From the NCBI GenBank assembly GCA_900319635.1, contig ONPF01000002.1, positions 1 through 64,000 of the forward strand: a DNA stretch of 64,000 nucleotides. The letters run 5' to 3'. Source of the DNA: an uncultured Eubacteriales bacterium (GTDB taxonomy: Bacteria > Bacillota > Clostridia > Oscillospirales > Oscillospiraceae). Below, piece after piece: positions 59,986 through 64,000 of the stretch (the stretch's first letter is position 1; each line of letters begins with the position of its first letter). Position numbers and translations under genes: made by a program. The notes beneath the pieces were generated by a model that was not told the DNA's origin, searched no databases, and saw only the letters and a list, made by a program, of their open reading frames with translations.

Positions 59986-59999
59986 AAACAATCGGCATG

Positions 60000-60028
60000 A
60001 TCCCCGGGCGCAAAAGCCCGGGGATTTT
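60000..60028 (+). terminator. Terminator of the cotJ operon
   Basis: ATCCCCGGGC pairs with GCCCGGGGAT around GCAAAA, followed by TTT. Confidence 0.88.
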
Positions 60029-60156
60029 GAGTTTTCCATCTCTGCCTGTCTGGGCGAACCTTCGCGAAAGAGGGATAAAGTGCGGATTTGCTCTTGCAAG
60101 TTGACGAACTTTCTGCTATGTATATTGTGGTTATTTGCAGAAAGGATCATTTTAGA

Positions 60157-61548
60157 ATGACTAAATTCCGTGACTTGTTTTCTCCGCGGGATATGAGCCA
60201 GGGAACGCCCTGGCGGCGCATTGCAGAGTTTGCTTTTCCGCTGCTGATCGGCAATTTTGCCCAGCAGCTCTATAACACGGTGGACGCCGTCGTGGTGGGC
60301 AACAGCAAGTGGGGCTACACGGCGCTGGCCTCCGTGGGCAACGCATCTCCTGTGCTGAATCTGCTGCTGGCGCTCTTCGTGGGCATCTCCACCGGCGCGG
60401 GGATCCTGGTGGCGCAGCACTTCGGCGCAAGGAACCGCGAGGCTCTTGCCAAGACCGTGGGCAACTGCATCACGCTAACGGCGATTGCAAGCGCAACTAT
60501 CATGCTCGTGGGCCCCTTGATCACAGGGCCGCTGCTGCGGGCGGTTGGCACGCTGGACAGCATGTATGAGGGCTGTAGAAATTATCTGAACATCTTCTTC
60601 TACGGGATCGCGGGCTTTTTCTTCTACAATATCTTTGCCGGGATCCTGCGCGGCCTGGGAGATTCCTTCTCGGCGCTGCTGTACCTGATCATCACGGCGA
60701 GCCTGAACATCGTGCTGGATCTGGCCTTCGTGGAGGAGATGGGCGTCGCGGGCGTTGCGCTGGCCACAGTCATCGCCCAGTTTATCTCCGCGCTGCTCTG
60801 CCTGCGGAAGATCCTCTCCCTCAAAAGCGTGTTCCGCCTCCGTCGGAGCGATCTGCGTCCCGACAAGGCCCACATCGGCCGCATCGTGAGCCTGGGCGTC
60901 CCCTCGGGGCTGACGCAGGCGATCTTCTCCTGTGCCATGATCGTGGTGCAGCGCCTTATCAACAGCTTTGAGGATGAGATGTTCGTGGCCTGCAACGTGA
61001 TGGTCATGCGGGTGGACGGCTACGCCATGCTGCCGAACTTCAGCTTCGGCCAGGCTATGAGCACCTTTGCCGGGCAGAATATCGGCGCGCGGCGCCTGGA
61101 TCGGCTGCGGGACGGGACGCGGCAGGGGCTCTGGCTCTCTGTTGGAACGTCGCTGGTGCTGACGCCCGCGGTGCTTCTGGCCGGCCCCATGCTGATGCGC
61201 CTTTTCACGCCGGAGCAGGCGCTTATCGACCTCTCCATGCAGATGATGTACATCCTGGCCGCCGGGTATATCGCCATGTCGGTGACTCAGGTGCTGCAGG
61301 GCGTCATGCGCGGCGCGGGGGACACGGTCACGCCCATGTGGATCGGCCTCTGCACGGCGGTGCTGATGCGCCTGCCGCTGGCTTATGCGCTGGTGGCCTG
61401 GGCCAGGAGCGGGGGAGCGTCGGTTCTGACCCAAGAGAAGATGGTTTTCGTCTCTCTGCTGTTCAACTGGCTGCTGGGTATGCTCATCAGCATCGTGGTG
61501 TTCAAGCTGGGCCGCTGGAAGCGGAAGCTGCCGAAGGATCTGGCGTAA
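60157..61548 (+). CDS. MATE-family multidrug/Na+ antiporter
   Basis: The 463-residue membrane protein has about twelve hydrophobic segments in two halves. MATE hallmarks: PLLIGNFAQQLYNTVDAVVVG near residue 20, a matching FGQAMSTFAGQNIGARR in the second half, and RGAGDTVTPMW. It exports cationic compounds driven by Na+ or H+. ATG 60157 has AAAGGA upstream. It ends in a strong hairpin. Confidence 0.93.
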   Translation: MTKFRDLFSPRDMSQGTPWRRIAEFAFPLLIGNFAQQLYNTVDAVVVGNSKWGYTALASVGNASPVLNLLLALFVGISTGAGILVAQHFGARNREALAKTVGNCITLTAIASATIMLVGPLITGPLLRAVGTLDSMYEGCRNYLNIFFYGIAGFFFYNIFAGILRGLGDSFSALLYLIITASLNIVLDLAFVEEMGVAGVALATVIAQFISALLCLRKILSLKSVFRLRRSDLRPDKAHIGRIVSLGVPSGLTQAIFSCAMIVVQRLINSFEDEMFVACNVMVMRVDGYAMLPNFSFGQAMSTFAGQNIGARRLDRLRDGTRQGLWLSVGTSLVLTPAVLLAGPMLMRLFTPEQALIDLSMQMMYILAAGYIAMSVTQVLQGVMRGAGDTVTPMWIGLCTAVLMRLPLAYALVAWARSGGASVLTQEKMVFVSLLFNWLLGMLISIVVFKLGRWKRKLPKDLA

Positions 61549-61550
61549 GA

Positions 61551-61590
61551 GAAAGCGCCGGGAGGATGGGAACGCCCTCCCGGCGCTTTC
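61551..61590 (+). terminator. Terminator after the MATE gene
   Basis: GAAAGCGCCGGGAGG pairs with CCTCCCGGCGCTTTC around about 9 nt. Confidence 0.88.
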
Positions 61591-61611
61591 TGCATTTTGC
61601 GATATTTCCAC

Positions 61612-61640
61612 TTGAAATTTTGCCGCGCATGTTATACAAT
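61612..61640 (+). promoter_or_regulatory. tRNA-Leu promoter
   Basis: TTGAAA (61612-61617) and TACAAT (61635-61640) have a 17-bp spacer, 11 bp before the tRNA. Confidence 0.8.
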
Positions 61641-61651
61641 ACCTCTCGCAT

Positions 61652-61737
61652 GCCGGTGTGTTGGAATGGTAGACGAGGCGGACTCAAAATCCGTTGCCAG
61701 CGATGGCGTGTGGGTTCGAGTCCCACCACCGGCACCA
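61652..61737 (+). tRNA. tRNA-Leu (anticodon CAA)
   Basis: An 86-nt tRNA: acceptor GCCGGTG pairs with CACCGGC, anticodon stem GCGGA/TCCGT with loop CTCAAAA, a long variable arm, T-loop GGTTCGAGTCC, and an encoded CCA. Confidence 0.96.
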
Positions 61738-61738
61738 T

Positions 61739-61777
61739 GAAAGAAACCTGATTTATCTATCAAATCAGGTTTCTTTC
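61739..61777 (+). terminator. Terminator of tRNA-Leu
   Basis: GAAAGAAACCTGATTT pairs with AAATCAGGTTTCTTTC. Hairpin array 2 begins right behind it. Confidence 0.85.
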
Positions 61778-61954
61778 AGTTATATTCGCCTGCGGTGAGT
61801 TATATTGCGTTGCAGTTATATTTGGCTTGCGCCAAGTGATATTGCGCTTCGCGCAGTTTCGGAGGCGAATATAATATCACTTTGCAGCGTCGGCGCAAAA
61901 TATAACTGTCCTGAAGGGACAATATAACTGCACCGTAGGCGCAATATAACTTGC
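61778..61954. repeat. Mirror-symmetric array of short hairpins (linker word GTTATATT / AATATAAC)
   Basis: Left half: words GTTATATT (three times) and GTGATATT, each followed by a short hairpin (CGCC-tg-CGGTG, GCG-tt-GCA, TGGC-ttgc-GCCA, GCGC-ttc-GCGC). The centre includes AATATAATATCAC. Right half: hairpins (TTTGC...GCGCAA, TGTCC-tga-AGGGACA, TGC...GGCGCA), each followed by ATATAAC. The plan equals that of 56737-56931 with a different linker word. It follows the tRNA-Leu terminator directly. No gene is seen within it. Confidence 0.82.
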
Positions 61955-62025
61955 AAAGTACCGCCTTTAAAGTATATTTGATAGAAAAATACTCCCGACC
62001 AATCGGAGTTTGCAGAGAAAACAAC

Positions 62026-62373
62026 ATGAATGATTGCCGTGAAGATTTCTGGAATGCGTTGGATGAGTTAGTAAACTCTTCCGAAATCGTGATTGACAGA
62101 CCCAAGGGATCTGCACATCCCAGATTTCCCAACTTCATCTATCGGGTTGATTATGGTTATTTGAAGAACACTACATCTATGGATGGTACGGGGATTGATG
62201 TATGGGTCGGAAGCGGAAATAGAAAGATAGATGCCATCATGTGTATTGTTGATTTGATGAAGAAAGATTCAGAAATCAAGATACTGATCGGCTGCACAGA
62301 AGTAGAGAAAATGGAAATATATCGTATGCATAATGAAACACAGTATATGAAAGGTGTTTTGATACGACGATAA
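62026..62373 (+). CDS. Small inorganic pyrophosphatase-like protein
   Basis: The 115-residue protein has IVIDRPKGSAHPRFPNF and VDYGYLKNTTSMDGTGIDVWVGSG, resembling the metal- and pyrophosphate-binding core of class A pyrophosphatases, but it lacks other parts and is shorter than the usual 165-200 residues. Enzymatic activity is uncertain. The start ATG 62026 has only a weak upstream GAGA site; an in-frame TTG at 61951 touches the hairpin array. AT-rich, probably acquired. Confidence 0.65.
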   Translation: MNDCREDFWNALDELVNSSEIVIDRPKGSAHPRFPNFIYRVDYGYLKNTTSMDGTGIDVWVGSGNRKIDAIMCIVDLMKKDSEIKILIGCTEVEKMEIYRMHNETQYMKGVLIRR

Positions 62374-62427
62374 ATATCGGTACTAAAGCTTGGGTATGTA
62401 CCTATAGATAGTCTTTCACAAAAAACT

Positions 62428-62455
62428 GTGGGGGCACAGCCCCCCACTCTTCTTT
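62428..62455 (+). terminator. Stem-loop after the pyrophosphatase-like gene
   Basis: GTGGGGG-CACAG-CCCCCCAC followed by TCTTCTTT. Confidence 0.7.
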
Positions 62456-62482
62456 GGTCACAAGATTGAAAAGGAGTTTCCC

Positions 62483-63100
62483 ATGAACGCAGAACAGTAC
62501 TTAGCCGACCCTTGCGGGACGTCCTCGCTTCCATACTGGAAGACAGAGCAATTTGCCGTGCCCGAGGGGATCTGCGTCTGCCGGGATGACGCTTTTTCCA
62601 CCCAGTCCATAGAAGGGGTGGATGAACCCTATTTCAAGCTGATGCACGATCTGCGGCAGGTTCAGCCGGCAGCGCTGCCGGCTGGCTTTCGGCTCGTGAG
62701 CGCCGGCGTCGCGGACTTTGCGCGGCATATCAACAGCTGCTACGACGCGGAGAGCCTTTCGGAAGCGGAGCTGCTGGCCTATCGCCGGCGCCAAACTTAC
62801 GATCCCACACTCTGGCTCGCCGTGGCGGACGCAGGAAACGGAGCGCTTGCCGCCACCGGGATCGGGGAGCTGGACGGACGGATCGGGGAGGGGATCCTGG
62901 AATGGATCCAGGTCTCGCCCGCATACAGACGCCGCGGCCTGGGCCGCTTTCTGGTCTGCGAGCTGCTGCGGAGGATGCAGGGGCGGGCGCAATTTGCCAC
63001 AGTCTCCGGGAGAGTAAATAACCCGGACAAGCCCTTTGCGCTGTATACCGGCTGCGGGTTCAATAATCCCGTGATCTGGCATGTGATTAAAACCAAATAG
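62483..63100 (+). CDS. GNAT-fold acetyltransferase with N-terminal extension
   Basis: The 205-residue protein has an about 70-residue N-terminal part (YLADPCGTSSLPYWK, then a Phe/Asp-rich stretch) and a GNAT domain with ILEWIQVSPAYRRRGLGRFLVCELLRRM and ALYTGCGFNN. The substrate is unknown. Start ATG 62483 has AAAAGGAG upstream. GC content returns to the high level of the host genome here. Confidence 0.85.
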   Translation: MNAEQYLADPCGTSSLPYWKTEQFAVPEGICVCRDDAFSTQSIEGVDEPYFKLMHDLRQVQPAALPAGFRLVSAGVADFARHINSCYDAESLSEAELLAYRRRQTYDPTLWLAVADAGNGALAATGIGELDGRIGEGILEWIQVSPAYRRRGLGRFLVCELLRRMQGRAQFATVSGRVNNPDKPFALYTGCGFNNPVIWHVIKTK

Positions 63101-63105
63101 AACGC

Positions 63106-63140
63106 AAAACAGCAGGGAGGCTTGGCTCCCTGCTGTTTTT
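63106..63140. terminator. Bidirectional terminator between the GNAT and hypA genes
   Basis: AAAACAGCAGGGAG pairs with CTCCCTGCTGTTTT around GCTTGG; the genes on both sides converge here. Confidence 0.9.
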
Positions 63141-63168
63141 GTGTCTGTTGCCGTTTCGGAAATCTCGG

Positions 63169-63513
63169 CTACATGGCCTCGATTTCCTTGATGTTGTACT
63201 CGTTGCCGGTGACCAGGAAGGTATTGCCGCTCTGGCAATAGGGGCAGATCTTCTTGTACTTCATGGTGGGATAGGTCTTGCCGCAGTCCTGGCAGTAGGT
63301 GACAGCCTCCAGCTTTTCGACCTTCAGCTCGGTGTTCTGGAAGTACTTGGTCTTCGCTCTGGCCCAGCTCCAGAAATCCTGCAGATATTCGGGGATGATG
63401 CCGCTGACCTCGCCGACCTCCAGGGTAATGGAGCCAACCTCAGTGAGATTGTTCTCTGCCATGACCTTTTCCACCGCGTCGATCACATAATAGATGGTTC
63501 CCAGCTCGTGCAT
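63169..63513 (-). CDS. hypA: HypA-like metallochaperone
   Basis: The 114-residue protein starts MHELGTIYYVIDAVEKV (nickel-binding His2 and Glu3) and has VGSITLEVGEVSGIIPEYL and a zinc site of two CxxC motifs (CQDCG and CPYC). HypA helps insert nickel into NiFe hydrogenases. No other hyp or hydrogenase gene is visible, and here it follows an FAD/Fe-S oxidoreductase, so it may serve another role. Its ATG overlaps the upstream stop (TAATG), indicating coupling. Confidence 0.85.
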   Translation of the reverse strand: MHELGTIYYVIDAVEKVMAENNLTEVGSITLEVGEVSGIIPEYLQDFWSWARAKTKYFQNTELKVEKLEAVTYCQDCGKTYPTMKYKKICPYCQSGNTFLVTGNEYNIKEIEAM

Positions 63514-64000
63514 TACTTGGCCTTCCGATTGATCTTGATCGCCTGCTTGGCGGCGTGCTTCAGCATGGGCAGCACCTTGTCCTCGCAGCGAACCAGGTTG
63601 GAAGCCTCGGGCACGTCGCGCTCCAGGTGGATGGCGTCGAACATGCAGCGGGTGGTGCACAGGCCGCAGCCGATGCAGCGGTTCCGGTCCACCACGCTGA
63701 CGCCGCAGCCCAGGCAGCGGCTGGCCTCGGTCTTGACCTGCTCCTCGGTGAAGGTGAGACGGTCATGCTCGAAGGTCTTGAGCTTGAGAGGATCGTGCTG
63801 GATCTCCTGGCGGGCGGGCTTGTCGTAGCTGTCCAGGGTGAAGGCAAGGTTTGCCTTGTCCAGCTCGTAGAACTCGCGGAGGTTACGGCCGCGGGTCAGG
63901 CTCTGGCCGTCCTGCACGAAGCGGTGGAGAGACTCAGCGCCCTCACGGCCGGCAGCGATGGCGTCGATGGCAAACTTGGGGCCGGTGTACACGTCGCCGC
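63513..64000 (-). CDS. FAD-dependent oxidoreductase with 4Fe-4S C-terminus (N-terminal part outside window)
   Basis: About 162 C-terminal residues are visible. The segment GDVYTGPKFAIDAIAAGREGAES is the FAD-contacting end of GltD/NfnB-like oxidoreductases, and it is followed by CLGCG and CIGCGLCTTRC cysteine motifs for Fe-S clusters and a basic tail. The upstream part lies beyond position 64000. It is coupled to hypA. A role in electron transfer between NAD(P)H and ferredoxin-like partners is plausible. Confidence 0.8.
   Translation of the reverse strand, partial: GDVYTGPKFAIDAIAAGREGAESLHRFVQDGQSLTRGRNLREFYELDKANLAFTLDSYDKPARQEIQHDPLKLKTFEHDRLTFTEEQVKTEASRCLGCGVSVVDRNRCIGCGLCTTRCMFDAIHLERDVPEASNLVRCEDKVLPMLKHAAKQAIKINRKAK

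Overview
The window is GC-rich DNA, judged by eye, from an endospore-forming gut-type Clostridium relative, most likely Oscillospirales (Oscillibacter / Flavonifractor-like). Firmicutes gene orders (dprA-topA-trmFO-plsX-rnc-smc-ftsY, yhbY-nadD-yqeK-rsfS-leuS, queA-tgt-yajC), the spore genes yunB, cotJA/cotJB and cotJC, frequent TTG/GTG starts with strong AGGAGG sites and sigma-A promoters with 17-bp spacers support this. No phage, CRISPR array or complete insertion sequence was seen.

Layout. 1-5 kb: cell-surface protein, ABC exporter, ECF sigma/anti-sigma pair. 5-13.3 kb: one long co-directional run of information-processing genes (rRNA methylase, dprA, topA, trmFO, plsX, rnc, radical SAM protein). 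13.4-14.7 kb: an AspT-type transporter with its own promoter and terminator. 14.8-23.5 kb: smc, ftsY, yhbY, a nadD-yqeK fusion, rsfS, leuS, rpsU. 23.5-30.6 kb: an accessory stretch on the minus strand with a deaminase-like/nucleotide-binding fusion protein, a short-chain dehydrogenase, several small GNAT-type genes and three kinds of non-coding repeat. 30.6-45 kb: rlmD, lipoprotein, PPTase, dapA, queA-tgt-yajC, xerD, rnpB, murD, yunB, ligA. 45-55 kb: an old-yellow-enzyme-type reductase with a 48-codon upstream gene, glnS, a nucleoside hydrolase/ribokinase pair, an aminotransferase with an Fe-S aldo-keto reductase, and a membrane-anchored lysozyme. 55.3-64 kb: three tRNA genes, two AT-richer inserts each carrying an unusual array of short hairpins, a spore-coat operon, a MATE exporter, and the edge of an FAD/Fe-S oxidoreductase-hypA operon.

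The strongest candidates for something undescribed are: (1) two arrays of short hairpins (56737-56931 and 61778-61954) built to the same mirror-symmetric plan but using different linker words, one of them next to an S23-type four-helix-bundle gene; (2) the 823-residue deaminase-like protein fused to a nucleotide-binding-like domain at 23761-26232; (3) a 160-bp MITE-like long hairpin present twice, each time just upstream of a gene and in the same orientation to it; (4) a 130-bp repeat between small genes at 27-29 kb; and (5) two small genes with their own promoters and ribosome sites (45012-45125 and 47381-47527). All functional statements rest on reading motifs and context; no database search was run.
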